The notes: generated by a model not told the origin, from the sequence alone. Counted from the stretch's first letter, positions 35,332 through 44,275 are shown. The stretch is 64,000 bases of DNA from Fusobacterium sp. (GCA_019416865.1 DXWL01000004.1:1-64000), one strand, 5' to 3'. Made by a program: numbers and translations.

Positions 35332-35435
35332 TTTAATCTCCTTAATTTTAATATACTCTCTTTTATTATATTATAATTTAAAAAAAATAAAAATATATTT
35401 CTTTGAAAATTAATATATGAAATATACAGAGGGTA

Positions 35436-35444
35436 TGATATACT
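35436..35444 (+). promoter_or_regulatory. Extended -10 promoter for aroK
   Basis: TGA-TATACT (hexamer 35439-35444), about 20 nt before aroK, so the leader is very short. Confidence 0.55.
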
Positions 35445-35463
35445 AAAAATGAGAGGTGAAAAT

Positions 35464-35979
35464 ATGAAAGATAATATTGCTCTGATTGGATTTATGGGCA
35501 GTGGAAAAACAACTATAGGAAAGCTTTTGGCAAAGGCACTTGATATGAAACACATTGATATAGATAAAGAAATAATAAGGATAGAGAACAGAACTATTGC
35601 AGAGATTTTTGAGCAGGATGGAGAAAGTTATTTTAGAGATTTAGAAAGAAAGATAATAGCCAAAGAATCTGCTGAAAATAATATTGTTATTTCTACAGGG
35701 GGAGGGGCAATAATAGACAATAACAATATTAAAAGCCTTCAGGAAACCTCTTTTGTAGTATATCTCAACTGCGATATAGATTGTATATACGAAAGGGTAA
35801 AAAGAAGAAAAAATCGTCCTCTTTTACAAACAGAAAATGTATATGAAAGACTTATTGAACTTTATGAAAAAAGAAAGTTTTTGTATAAAATTTCATGTGA
35901 TTACAGTGTGGAAATAAACAGTGAAACAAATATGTATGATACAGTGGATAAGATAAAAACTAAATATATATTGGGTTAA
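35464..35979 (+). CDS. aroK: Shikimate kinase
   Basis: 171 aa, phosphorylating shikimate at the 3-OH. ATG 35464 has GAGGTG (35452-35457) upstream; an in-frame ATG at 35449 is too close to the promoter. Motifs: P-loop GFMGSGKTT, substrate DIDKEI, SYFRDLERKI, STGGGAI, and the lid Arg in KRRKNRPLL. Complete length. It stands 15 nt before an SDR gene, not with other aro genes. Confidence 0.95.
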   Translation: MKDNIALIGFMGSGKTTIGKLLAKALDMKHIDIDKEIIRIENRTIAEIFEQDGESYFRDLERKIIAKESAENNIVISTGGGAIIDNNNIKSLQETSFVVYLNCDIDCIYERVKRRKNRPLLQTENVYERLIELYEKRKFLYKISCDYSVEINSETNMYDTVDKIKTKYILG

Positions 35980-35994
35980 AATAGGAGGGATTTT

Positions 35995-36771
35995 ATGGAA
36001 AGCAGATTAAAAGGAAAAGTGGTGCTTATTACAGGAGCAACAGCTGGAATAGGAAAAAGTACAGCTTTTGGATTTGCAAAAATGGGATGCAAACTAATTC
36101 TTATGATAAGAAATGCTGAAAAAGGTGAACTTCTTAAAAAAGAGATTCAAGAAAAATATGATGTTGAAATAAAACTTTTAGTAGTAGATGTAAGAGATGC
36201 TAAAGGAATAGAAAAAGCTGTTTCTGAACTTCCAGAAGAATGGCAGAAAATAAGTATACTTGTAAATAATGCCGGACTTGCTCGTGGATTGGATAAGGTA
36301 TATTTGGCCGAAATAGAAGATATAGATACTGTGGTTGATACAAATATAAAAGGAATGCTTTATGTAATAAGAGTTGTTGTCCCTCTTATGCTAAAATATC
36401 AAATGGAAGGTCATGTAATTAACATTGGTTCAATTGCAGGAACAGCTGCTTATGCTGGAGGAGCAATTTACTGTGCAACAAAATCTGCTGTAAAACTTTT
36501 AAGCGATGGACTCAGAATAGATCTTGTTGATACTCCTATAAAAGTTACAAATATTCAGCCAGGAGTCGTTGAAACAGGATTCAGCATGGTTAGATTCAAT
36601 GGAGATAAAGAAAGAGCTGATGCAGTTTATAGAGGAATAGAGGCTCTTACTCCTGACGATGTAGCAGATACTATTGTTTATGCTGCAAATATCCCTCATA
36701 ATACACAATTAACAGAGATAACAATGACTCCTTGCCATCAGGCTGATGGTAGATGTATTTATAAGAAGTAA
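35995..36771 (+). CDS. SDR family NAD(P)-dependent dehydrogenase (YdfG-like)
   Basis: 258-aa short-chain dehydrogenase. TGATAGIG (residues 13-20) binds the cofactor, NNAG follows, and catalytic S, Y159 and K163 (YCATK) are present, with GSIAGTAAYAGG before them. The PG motif (IQPGVVETGF) and a following segment resemble YdfG-type 3-hydroxy acid/serine dehydrogenases. The basic residue pattern after the first strands (MIRN) fits NADP preference, which is only inference. It is coupled to aroK by a 15-nt gap. The substrate is not determined. Confidence 0.88.
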   Translation: MESRLKGKVVLITGATAGIGKSTAFGFAKMGCKLILMIRNAEKGELLKKEIQEKYDVEIKLLVVDVRDAKGIEKAVSELPEEWQKISILVNNAGLARGLDKVYLAEIEDIDTVVDTNIKGMLYVIRVVVPLMLKYQMEGHVINIGSIAGTAAYAGGAIYCATKSAVKLLSDGLRIDLVDTPIKVTNIQPGVVETGFSMVRFNGDKERADAVYRGIEALTPDDVADTIVYAANIPHNTQLTEITMTPCHQADGRCIYKK

Positions 36772-36800
36772 TTAAATAAACAATAAGTTTTAAAATAGTT

Positions 36801-36840
36801 TAGAAAAGGATATTGCGTATTAATGTAATATCCTTTTCTA
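36801..36840 (+). terminator. Terminator-like hairpin after the SDR gene
   Basis: Perfect 14-bp dyad TAGAAAAGGATATT (36801-36814) and AATATCCTTTTCTA (36827-36840), then AT-rich sequence. Confidence 0.75.
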
Positions 36841-36863
36841 ATTTCTAATATAAAAGATATAAT

Positions 36864-36893
36864 GAAAAAACAGCCCCTAAGGACTGTTTTTTC
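36864..36893 (-). terminator. Terminator of the sialic acid lyase gene
   Basis: GAAAAAACAG (36864-36873) and CTGTTTTTTC (36884-36893); read on the minus strand it ends in a T-run. Confidence 0.85.
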
Positions 36894-36911
36894 ACTGTTT
36901 ATTAAAAGTAA

Positions 36912-37838
36912 TTATAAATATTTAGCTTCTGTATCTCTTATTAATTTAGCAACAGCTTGAACTTTTTCCATATCTTCAGGGAAAAGGTTAGCGAATGGAG
37001 CAGCAACTCCACCGATATTTAAATTGTGGTTAATACGAAGAGTTTCTTTTATTACAGCATACATTTGTCCTTTACAAGAGCATAATCCTGCTATAATATC
37101 GTTTACTGCATATTGAATTTCTCTTGCAAGAGCAAGGTTTTCAGGAGTTCCTGTTTTAAATAATTCATGCATTTTAAGGAATAACCCAGGCATTGCACTG
37201 TAAGTTCCTCCGATTCCACCGTCAGCTCCCATTAATAATCCACCGATAAATTGCTCATCAGGACCGTTGAATATAACGCTGTCTTTTCCTGCTATTGATT
37301 TAAATGTTTGGATATCTTGAATAGGCATAGAAGAGTTTTTAACTCCAATAACTCTAGGATTTTTTAACATTTCTTTTAATAGAGAAGGTGTTAAAGCAAC
37401 TCCTGCTAATTGTGGTATATTGTAAATGATGAAGTCTGTGTTTGGTGCAGCACTTGAAATATCATTCCAGTATTTAGCGATTGCGTGTTCTGGAAGACGG
37501 AAATAGATAGGAGGAATTGCAGCTATAGCATCTACTCCAAGAGATTCTGCATGTCTAGCAAGTTCCATACTTTCTTTTGTACTGTTACAAGCAACATGGG
37601 CTATTATAGTTAATTTTCCTTGTGCTTCAGCAACTACGTTTTCTAAAACTAATTTTCTTTCAGCAACAGTTTGGTATATACATTCTCCTGAAGATCCTCC
37701 AACATATGCACCTTTAACTCCGCTTTCGATAAGGTAACGAGTGAAAGCTCTTACACGTTCTGGACTAACATTACCGTTGTTGTCGTAGCAAGCATAAAAT
37801 GCAGGGATAACACCATGGAATTTTTCTAAATTTCTCAT
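36912..37838 (-). CDS. nanA: N-acetylneuraminate lyase
   Basis: 308-aa class I aldolase of the DHDPS/NAL family. It cleaves sialic acid to N-acetylmannosamine and pyruvate. NAL rather than DHDPS is indicated by GGSSGE (47-52), the YNIP motif with catalytic Y139, and Schiff-base K167 in VIGVKNSS, matching E. coli Y137/K165. It is divergent from an RpiR regulator and near glmS, an amino-sugar context. No nanE, nanK or sialic acid transporter is in this window, so the rest of the pathway must lie elsewhere. The promoter is close to consensus. Codons are more C-ending than average, so expression can be high. Confidence 0.93.
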   Translation of the reverse strand: MRNLEKFHGVIPAFYACYDNNGNVSPERVRAFTRYLIESGVKGAYVGGSSGECIYQTVAERKLVLENVVAEAQGKLTIIAHVACNSTKESMELARHAESLGVDAIAAIPPIYFRLPEHAIAKYWNDISSAAPNTDFIIYNIPQLAGVALTPSLLKEMLKNPRVIGVKNSSMPIQDIQTFKSIAGKDSVIFNGPDEQFIGGLLMGADGGIGGTYSAMPGLFLKMHELFKTGTPENLALAREIQYAVNDIIAGLCSCKGQMYAVIKETLRINHNLNIGGVAAPFANLFPEDMEKVQAVAKLIRDTEAKYL

Positions 37839-37914
37839 ATTGAAACCACTCCTTTATTTTTATTTTTTTTCATTAAGTTTATATTTTAAACATTAGTTTG
37901 TTATTCACACTGAT

Positions 37915-37943
37915 ATGATACTAAAAAAAAAATAAAATGTCAA
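37915..37943 (-). promoter_or_regulatory. nanA promoter
   Basis: Minus strand -35 TTGACA (perfect; 37938-37943), 17-nt spacer, -10 TATCAT (37915-37920), with a leader of about 70 nt. A 20-bp perfect AT palindrome at 37957-37976 lies just upstream of the -35. Confidence 0.8.
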
Positions 37944-38020
37944 TATTCTTTTAAAAAAAAATAAAATTTTATTTTTAAAAAACAAAAAAATACAAAAATG
38001 TTTTATTTAAATCTGAAAGA

Positions 38021-38029
38021 TGATATAAT
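38021..38029 (+). promoter_or_regulatory. Extended -10 promoter for the RpiR regulator
   Basis: TGA-TATAAT (hexamer 38024-38029), divergent from the nanA promoter. Confidence 0.65.
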
Positions 38030-38043
38030 GTTCTTAAAAATAA

Positions 38044-38054
38044 TGAAAGTTTCA
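38044..38054. promoter_or_regulatory. Candidate RpiR operator
   Basis: Perfect 11-bp dyad TGAAA-G-TTTCA, about 15 bp downstream of the regulator's -10, where bound protein would block transcription. The link to this regulator is inferred from position only. Confidence 0.4.
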
Positions 38055-38097
38055 AAAAGAAATCTGAAAAGGGGCGGTTATTATAAAAAATAATGTT

Positions 38098-38955
38098 TTG
38101 ACAAAAATTACAAATGAATACCTTACTTTGAGCAAACCACTGAAAAGAATAGCTGACTATATTCTTTCAAATACTTCAGAGCCTCAATATATGTCTATTT
38201 ATGAGATGGCTGCTGTGTGTTCTGTCAGTGAATCATCAGTTTTTCGTTTCTGTCAGATTCTAGGTTTTAAAGGATACAAAGAGTTTAAATATGCTCTTGC
38301 AGAAGCAAATAGTGCAAAGCTTATAGACGGCGAAATAGATGCCTATGAGGAGATTTTACCAGAAGATTCTTTTATAGATATGGCAAAAAAACTTTTTGCT
38401 TATAATATGGCTTCTGTAAATCAAACACTTCAGCTTATAGATGAAGATGCTTATAAAGAGGCAGCTAAATATTTAAAAAATGCCAAACATATTTATTGTT
38501 TTGGGCAAGGAAGCAGTGGAATTATGGCTCAAGAACTTTGGGCAAGATTTATTACTGTATCAAGCAACTTTTCTTATATTCCTGATTCCCATCTTCAAAC
38601 AATCACAGTAGCAAATTGTGATAGAAATGATGTAGTAATTTTATTTTCTTATTCTGGAGCAACAGAGGATGGACCTAAATTACTGTCAGAAGCGAGAAAA
38701 AGAGGAGCAAAGACAGTTCTTGTAACACATCATGCAAAAAGTTTTGCAGCAGAACATTCAGATATTATTCTTCTTTGTGGTTCAAGAGAAAGTCCTAAGC
38801 AAACTGGAAGCATTGCAGCCAGAATGGCGCAGCTTTTTGTTATAGATTTATTATTCAATGAATTTTATAGATTGGATAAGGAAGAGGCAGAAGCTGCTAT
38901 AAACAGAACTTCAGAAGCTATGGAAAAGAAACTTCTTTCATATAAAAATAGATAA
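38098..38955 (+). CDS. RpiR/MurR family transcriptional regulator
   Basis: About 285 aa. An N-terminal RpiR HTH (LSKPLKRIADYIL to SESSVFRFCQILGFKGYKEF, residues 10-60) is joined to a C-terminal SIS sugar-phosphate-binding domain (GQGSSGIMAQELWARF; FSYSGATEDGPKLLSEA). Such regulators sense amino-sugar phosphates, and being divergent from nanA it likely controls sialic acid use, binding for example N-acetylmannosamine 6-phosphate. The start is uncertain: TTG 38098 has no ribosome site nearby, while AAAAGGGG at 38067-38074 would suit an in-frame ATT (38080) or ATA (38083), and HTH alignment would allow the extra residues. The ATG at 38093 is out of frame. Confidence 0.88.
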   Translation: MTKITNEYLTLSKPLKRIADYILSNTSEPQYMSIYEMAAVCSVSESSVFRFCQILGFKGYKEFKYALAEANSAKLIDGEIDAYEEILPEDSFIDMAKKLFAYNMASVNQTLQLIDEDAYKEAAKYLKNAKHIYCFGQGSSGIMAQELWARFITVSSNFSYIPDSHLQTITVANCDRNDVVILFSYSGATEDGPKLLSEARKRGAKTVLVTHHAKSFAAEHSDIILLCGSRESPKQTGSIAARMAQLFVIDLLFNEFYRLDKEEAEAAINRTSEAMEKKLLSYKNR

Positions 38956-38959
38956 AATA

Positions 38960-38986
38960 AAAAAGGACTTTTGCAGTCCTTTTTAT
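38960..38986. terminator. Bidirectional terminator between the regulator and glmS
   Basis: AAAAAGGACT (38960-38969), loop TTTGC, AGTCCTTTTT (38975-38984). Confidence 0.92.
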
Positions 38987-38989
38987 ATT

Positions 38990-40810
38990 TTATTCAACTG
39001 TTACTGATTTTGCAAGATTTCTTGGTTTATCTACATCGATTCCTTTAGCAACTGAAGTATAATAAGCTAGAAGCTGAAGAGGAACTACTGACAGAAATCC
39101 AGCAAATATATCGTTACATTCAGGTATACTTATAAATTTATCAGAAACTTCTTTAAGATTTGTACAGTTTTCATATCCTATAGTAATAATATATGCTCCT
39201 CTTGCCTTTACTTCTTTTATATTCGAAACTGATTTTTCAATAAGTTTTTTCTGTGTAGCAATGACAACAACAGGTGTTCCTTCTTCAATAAGAGCAATTG
39301 TTCCATGTTTAAGTTCTCCAGCAGGAAAAGCTTCAGTATGAATATAGGAAACCTCTTTTATCTTTAAAGAGCCTTCAAGAGCAGTTTTATAATCAAGTCC
39401 TCTTCCTATATAAAATCCATTTGTTTTATCTTTAAAAAATTTTGCTGTTTCTTTAATAATATTATGATTTTCAAGAATAAATTCTACTTTTTCAGAAATA
39501 GTTTCTATTTCTTTCATATATTTTTTATAATCTGTTTCCGAAATATTGTTTTTTAATTCAGCAATATAAAGAGCCAAAAGATAAAAAATTGTTACTTGTG
39601 TAATATATGCTTTTGTTGAAGCGACTGCAATTTCAGGACCTGCCATTGTGTATATAACTTTATCTGCTTCTCTTGATATAGTAGATCCTACAACATTTGT
39701 TATAGCTACAGTTAAAGCTCCTTTTTTCTTAGCCTCTTTCATGGCTGCTAAAGTGTCAGAAGTTTCACCTGATTGACTTACAAAAATAGCCATTGTATTT
39801 TTATCGATAAAAGGATCATTGTAACGAAATTCAGAAGCTATATCCGCTGAAGAATCAAGTCCGGCAATTTTTTGAAGAGCAAACTGCCCTTGAAGCCCTG
39901 CATGATAAGCTGTACCACAGGCTACAATATATATTTTATTTATATTTTTTATATCTTCGTAAGTTAAAATATCAGAAAAATCTGCTTTTTCACTATGAAC
40001 TCTCTTATTTATTGTTTCTTTTACAGCTTCAGGCTGTTCATAAATTTCTTTTAGCATAAAGTGAGGATATCCGCATTTTTCAGCTTGTTCAAGATTCCAC
40101 TCTATATATTTTTTATTTCTTGTTACAGAATTTTTCTTTTCATCATAAATATTTATTTCGTTATTTTTAATAACAGCAATATCTCCGTCTTCCAAATAAT
40201 AAACATTTTTAGTATATTTTAAAAGAGCAGAAATATCTGAGGCGATAAAGTTTTCGTTTTCTCCAATTCCTATTACTAAAGGGCTGTGCTGTCTTGCACA
40301 AATAAGTTCATTTGGATGATTTTTGTGTATTACTCCTATAGCATAACTTCCTTCAAGTCTTTCTAAAACTTTTATTACAGTGTCTAGTAGGTTACCGTTG
40401 TAAAGTTCTTGAATAAGTTGTGAAATTACTTCAGTATCAGTGTCAGAAGCAAATACATATCCTTTTTCTTCAAGCTCTTTTCTAAGTGTTTGATAATTTT
40501 CAATTATTCCATTGTGAACAACAGCAGTTGACTTATCCATGCTATAATGAGGATGTGAGTTTATATCAGATGGAACTCCATGTGTAGCCCATCTTGTATG
40601 TCCTATACCTATTTCAGAAGATAGATTTTTTCCTTCTATGCTGTCTGCAAGATTTTGAATTTTTCCAGCTTTTTTTTCAACAACTATTTCTCCTTGAGTG
40701 ATAAGAGCCATTCCAGAAGAGTCATATCCCCTATATTCTAAAGCCTTAAGTCCATCTAAAATAATTTCTTTTGTGTCCCCATGTCCTATATAACCAACAA
40801 TTCCACACAT
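38990..40810 (-). CDS. glmS: Glutamine--fructose-6-phosphate aminotransferase
   Basis: 606-aa enzyme making glucosamine 6-phosphate, the entry to peptidoglycan and LPS amino sugars. N-terminal class II glutamine amidotransferase begins MCGIVGYIG with nucleophile Cys2 after Met removal; GHTRWATHG and HNGIIENY follow. Two SIS domains form the isomerase part (GTAYHAG; SQSGETSDTLAAM; SGS-type region GRGLDYKTALEGSLKIKEVSYIHTEAFPAGELKHG) and the C-terminal KSVTVE ending is typical. TAGGAGG lies 11 nt before the start. Its mRNA leader is a glmS ribozyme, so product feedback is expected. Confidence 0.98.
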   Translation of the reverse strand: MCGIVGYIGHGDTKEIILDGLKALEYRGYDSSGMALITQGEIVVEKKAGKIQNLADSIEGKNLSSEIGIGHTRWATHGVPSDINSHPHYSMDKSTAVVHNGIIENYQTLRKELEEKGYVFASDTDTEVISQLIQELYNGNLLDTVIKVLERLEGSYAIGVIHKNHPNELICARQHSPLVIGIGENENFIASDISALLKYTKNVYYLEDGDIAVIKNNEINIYDEKKNSVTRNKKYIEWNLEQAEKCGYPHFMLKEIYEQPEAVKETINKRVHSEKADFSDILTYEDIKNINKIYIVACGTAYHAGLQGQFALQKIAGLDSSADIASEFRYNDPFIDKNTMAIFVSQSGETSDTLAAMKEAKKKGALTVAITNVVGSTISREADKVIYTMAGPEIAVASTKAYITQVTIFYLLALYIAELKNNISETDYKKYMKEIETISEKVEFILENHNIIKETAKFFKDKTNGFYIGRGLDYKTALEGSLKIKEVSYIHTEAFPAGELKHGTIALIEEGTPVVVIATQKKLIEKSVSNIKEVKARGAYIITIGYENCTNLKEVSDKFISIPECNDIFAGFLSVVPLQLLAYYTSVAKGIDVDKPRNLAKSVTVE

Positions 40811-40844
40811 AATAAACCTCCTAATATTTACTTTTAAATGTTCG

Positions 40845-41003
40845 TTTACTATGAGAATTGCTGCTTAAACTCTTTTGTCCCATTGATTACTCAGTGGTTT
40901 TGTAAAGTTTCTCAGGGTGCAGCCCCCTCTGAAGTACCCGCCGATAATTTCGAATGTCTTCAGTCCTCGTCAACTTATATTTAATCAAGTTCTGGCGCTT
41001 TTT
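40845..41003 (-). ncRNA. glmS glucosamine-6-phosphate-activated ribozyme
   Basis: On the minus strand upstream of glmS, the ribozyme core is readable: A|GCGCC with cleavage expected between 40999 and 40998, AAGTTGACGAGGA (near 40964-40976), ATTCGAAATTATCGGCGGGT (near 40935-40954), and GGGGGCTGCACCC in the P4 region. GlcN6P acts as cofactor and triggers self-cleavage, after which the mRNA is degraded. The ribozyme ends about 35-40 nt before glmS. This explains most of the 459-bp gap 40811-41269; the rest holds the promoter and AT-rich sequence before the next gene. Confidence 0.95.
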
Positions 41004-41032
41004 ATATTTCTAAAACTCATAGTTTCTCAAGA

Positions 41033-41061
41033 AGAATATCATATAATATAGAAATAAGCAA
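41033..41061 (-). promoter_or_regulatory. glmS promoter
   Basis: Minus strand -35 TTGCTT (41056-41061), 17-nt spacer, -10 TATTCT (41033-41038) with TGA extension. The transcript would begin about 28 nt before the ribozyme cleavage site. Confidence 0.7.
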
Positions 41062-41269
41062 TGATTTTTTCTGACTTTTTAATACAAAATCAAACATAGT
41101 TTTTATATTATATTATAAAATCTTATCGCTCATACAAATACAATGAATTTTAAATTAATGTTCTGAAAAAAATTCAGAAAAAATTTTTTATTTTTTAAAT
41201 AAGATTATATATTTTCAATTTTATATGATATTATATTTATGAAATAAAACTTACTAATGGAGAAATAGC

Positions 41270-44095
41270 ATGGATGAAGAGATACTTGCAGAGATGAACA
41301 AAATAATAAAAGAATTTGATTGTGCAAAAAAAATGAAAACGGGGATATACACTCCAAAAAATTTAAAAAAAGAGGGGCATTTGACGAGCCTTCCTGCTTT
41401 TTTAAATCAACAGAATGAAAAAAAGTTTAGATTTTTTATAAGTTTTAAAATAGATTTTGAAAATAAAAAATCACCTTACATAACATTGAAAAATATTGAA
41501 ATAAATGAAACACTTGGAGAAAGTTATATGTTTTTGCCAAGGATGAAAGAATTTTTTTATAACAGATTAAATGAAACAATATATTTTGGAAAAGGGATCG
41601 CAGTAAGACCAGAAGATAAATTTGATGAATATTCACTTGAATTTTTTGAAATTTTAAAAAGTATAATGCAGGAAGAGTCAGAAAATATCATAAGAAGAGG
41701 GAATATAAGAGTACCATATTTTCTTTTGGGAGGAATACTTCCTCTTTGTGAAAAAATGTGTTTAAATTATTTGAAAAAAGATATTTATCCTGAAATAGAA
41801 TTAAAAAGAACAGAAAAAGATATAATAATCCATACAGACAAATTGAAAAATTGGTATCCTTTTGGAAGAAATTATATGATTTATGAAGATGAGGATAAAG
41901 ATTATAAAATTATTAGGTCAGATTATGATATTTCTCCTATCTTTATTTTAAAGGAACTTGCAAAAAAAGAAAAAATAAAAGTTTCAAGACTGAATTTTGA
42001 TTCGAGAAAATTTATTGAAGTCTTTGAAAAAATTATAAAAATAGTAGGAATTGAAGAGATGAAAAGCACTCTTTATCATCCCAAGACCATAGAAGCAGGT
42101 ATAGTATTTGATATTGTTGATGATATGCTTACAGCAGTATCTGAAGGTATTTTTGACGGAAAAAGAAAACAAGATATGGAAGAAGATATTTTTGTAGATG
42201 GTGCTGAGGTAAAAAGGGTAATATCAGAAGCAGAGGATATGCTTATACAAAAAGGATTTTCTTATGACAATGAAAATAACAGATTTTATATGACTTCAGA
42301 AAATAAAATATTTGATTTTATAATTAAGTATATAAAAAACTACAGCGAAGATTTTTCTAATATTTATATTTTTTCTACCCCAGAATTTGATAAAAAAAAT
42401 TTGTTAAAGGGAAATATAAGATTGACATTTTCTAAGAAAAAAGATTTTGTATTTAATTTTGAATCGGATGTTTTTTCAAAATCACAAATTTCTGAAATAA
42501 TTCTGTTTAAAACGCCTTTAAAAAAATATTATAGATTAAAAAATGGGGATATTTTGAAGGTGGAAGATACAAATCTCACTAAGATGTATGAGATGCTTTA
42601 TAATATATCTGTAAGTGATTCAGAAATAATTTCAGGTAAATTTAGAAGAAGCAGATATTTTGATTTCTTTTTAAATAAATATAATATTACAGAAAATAAT
42701 TGTATGGACTATTTTATTTTTATTCCTGAAATAAAAATTCCTATGAAAGAACATCAAAAGTTTGGTGTAAATTGGATGATGAGTTTAAAGGATAAAAATA
42801 TGGGAGGAATAGTTGCTGATGATATGGGACTGGGAAAAATTCTTCAAGCTCTTATTTATCTAAGAATACAGCAAAAAATATATCCACAGGCTATACAGAT
42901 GGCAGTAGTACCTAAAGTTGTACTTTGCAAGTGGGAAAATAGAATAAAGAAATATTTTAAAAATATGAAATACAGAATAATTGAAGGAGAATCATATGAA
43001 AGGGAGGAAAAGATTTTAAATATTTCTCCTGGTGAATTGGTGTTTACAACTCACAGTCTTTTGGTGAAAGATATACATCTTTATGAGAAATTTGAATTTT
43101 CATCGTTAATACTTGATGAGGCTCAGGCTATAAAAAATGCAAAAACTCTTATGTTTAAAGCTGTTAATACATTAAAAAAAGATTCTTGTTTTGTTCTGAC
43201 AGAAGTACCGATAGAAAAGAATCCCATGGAACTTTGGAGTGTTTTTGAAACAATTTTACCAGGATATCTTGGAGAAATTTCTTTATTTAAGCAAAAATAT
43301 ATTTTGGAAACAAATAATAAAGTTTTGTTATCTTTTATTAAACCTTATATTTTAAAAAGCACAAAAGAAAAAGTTGAAAAAGCTGTTCTTCAAAAAGCAG
43401 AGAAAAAAATTATTTTAGAGCTTGAATCTAGACAAAAAGAGATTTATGAAAAATTTTTGGCAGAATATAGCAGACAAATTTTTGAAGATGAAAATATTAA
43501 AACGATACAGATTTTAAAATTAGCAACTAGGCTTAGAAAAATTTGCACATATCCTGAAATAGGAAATGGTGACTATTATGAGGTAGGGGCAAAAGAGCAG
43601 GAATTGAATAAACTTTTAGAAACTCTCGTGGAAAAGAAAAGCAAGATAATTATTTTCTCACAATTTATATCAGGCTTGAAAAAATTGGAAGAGAAATATT
43701 CTAAAATATATAAAACTTTATATCTTGATGGGAATACTGCCACTAAAAAAAGAATAAAGCTTATAGAGGAGTTTAATCAAGATGGGAAAGAGATACTATT
43801 TATTTCTTTAAAAGCTGGAGAAGTTGGATTTAATGTTATAGGGGCTGATGTAATAATTTATTATGATTTTTGGTGGGATCCTGTTACAGAATCTCAGACT
43901 CAAGATAAAGTTCATAAAATAGGACGAAGAAAAGAAGTTTTAGTTTATAGTTTTGTTACAAAATCTACAATAGAGGAATATATTTATGGAATGAAAGATG
44001 AAAAAAGAGATTCAAACAGAGATGGTTTTGATAATTATGCTTTTGAACTTTCCAGAGAAGAACTTATTCATTTTTTCCAAAAAAACAGACTATAA
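41270..44095 (+). CDS. Snf2-family protein with degenerate ATPase motifs
   Basis: 941 aa. An N-terminal half without recognised enzyme includes a bacterial SNF2-associated element (KKYYRLKNGDILKVED). The C-terminal half, from about residue 490, is a two-lobed Snf2 core: HQKFGVNWMM, DDMGLGKIL, VPKVVLCKWENRI, motif II ILDEAQAIKN, LWSVFETILPG, IIFSQFISGL, and LFISLKAGEVGFNVIGAD. Key residues differ from consensus: Walker A GLGKT is GLGKI (I524), motif III LTGTP is LTEVP, and motif VI DRxHRIGQ is DKVHKIGR, with both Arg replaced by Lys. The reading frame is intact over 2.8 kb, so it is not a simple pseudogene; ATPase activity is doubtful. It is monocistronic and ends at a terminator. Its function is unknown. 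Confidence 0.85.
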   Translation: MDEEILAEMNKIIKEFDCAKKMKTGIYTPKNLKKEGHLTSLPAFLNQQNEKKFRFFISFKIDFENKKSPYITLKNIEINETLGESYMFLPRMKEFFYNRLNETIYFGKGIAVRPEDKFDEYSLEFFEILKSIMQEESENIIRRGNIRVPYFLLGGILPLCEKMCLNYLKKDIYPEIELKRTEKDIIIHTDKLKNWYPFGRNYMIYEDEDKDYKIIRSDYDISPIFILKELAKKEKIKVSRLNFDSRKFIEVFEKIIKIVGIEEMKSTLYHPKTIEAGIVFDIVDDMLTAVSEGIFDGKRKQDMEEDIFVDGAEVKRVISEAEDMLIQKGFSYDNENNRFYMTSENKIFDFIIKYIKNYSEDFSNIYIFSTPEFDKKNLLKGNIRLTFSKKKDFVFNFESDVFSKSQISEIILFKTPLKKYYRLKNGDILKVEDTNLTKMYEMLYNISVSDSEIISGKFRRSRYFDFFLNKYNITENNCMDYFIFIPEIKIPMKEHQKFGVNWMMSLKDKNMGGIVADDMGLGKILQALIYLRIQQKIYPQAIQMAVVPKVVLCKWENRIKKYFKNMKYRIIEGESYEREEKILNISPGELVFTTHSLLVKDIHLYEKFEFSSLILDEAQAIKNAKTLMFKAVNTLKKDSCFVLTEVPIEKNPMELWSVFETILPGYLGEISLFKQKYILETNNKVLLSFIKPYILKSTKEKVEKAVLQKAEKKIILELESRQKEIYEKFLAEYSRQIFEDENIKTIQILKLATRLRKICTYPEIGNGDYYEVGAKEQELNKLLETLVEKKSKIIIFSQFISGLKKLEEKYSKIYKTLYLDGNTATKKRIKLIEEFNQDGKEILFISLKAGEVGFNVIGADVIIYYDFWWDPVTESQTQDKVHKIGRRKEVLVYSFVTKSTIEEYIYGMKDEKRDSNRDGFDNYAFELSREELIHFFQKNRL

Positions 44096-44108
44096 AAAAT
44101 TAAATAAT

Positions 44109-44148
44109 AGGCATTGCTGTATTTTTCTAAATCTAGCAATGTCTTTTT
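44109..44148 (+). terminator. Terminator of the Snf2-like gene
   Basis: GGCATTGCT (44110-44118) pairs with AGCAATGTC (44135-44143, one G-T pair), T-run to 44148. Confidence 0.85.
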
Positions 44149-44275
44149 GTTTATTGATAATAAAAAAATAGGGAAATTGAAAATAAGAATAGTCATTTGG
44201 TTATTTTTTTGGTAAAATATTTAAATGAGTATTAAATATTTGTTTTAGTACTTAAAAATAAAATGGAGGGCAGTA

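Noticed and set aside
41270..44095. Snf2-like gene considered a pseudogene
   Set aside because: The frame is open over 941 codons with other helicase motifs (DEAQ, SLKAG) well kept; decay would normally add stops.
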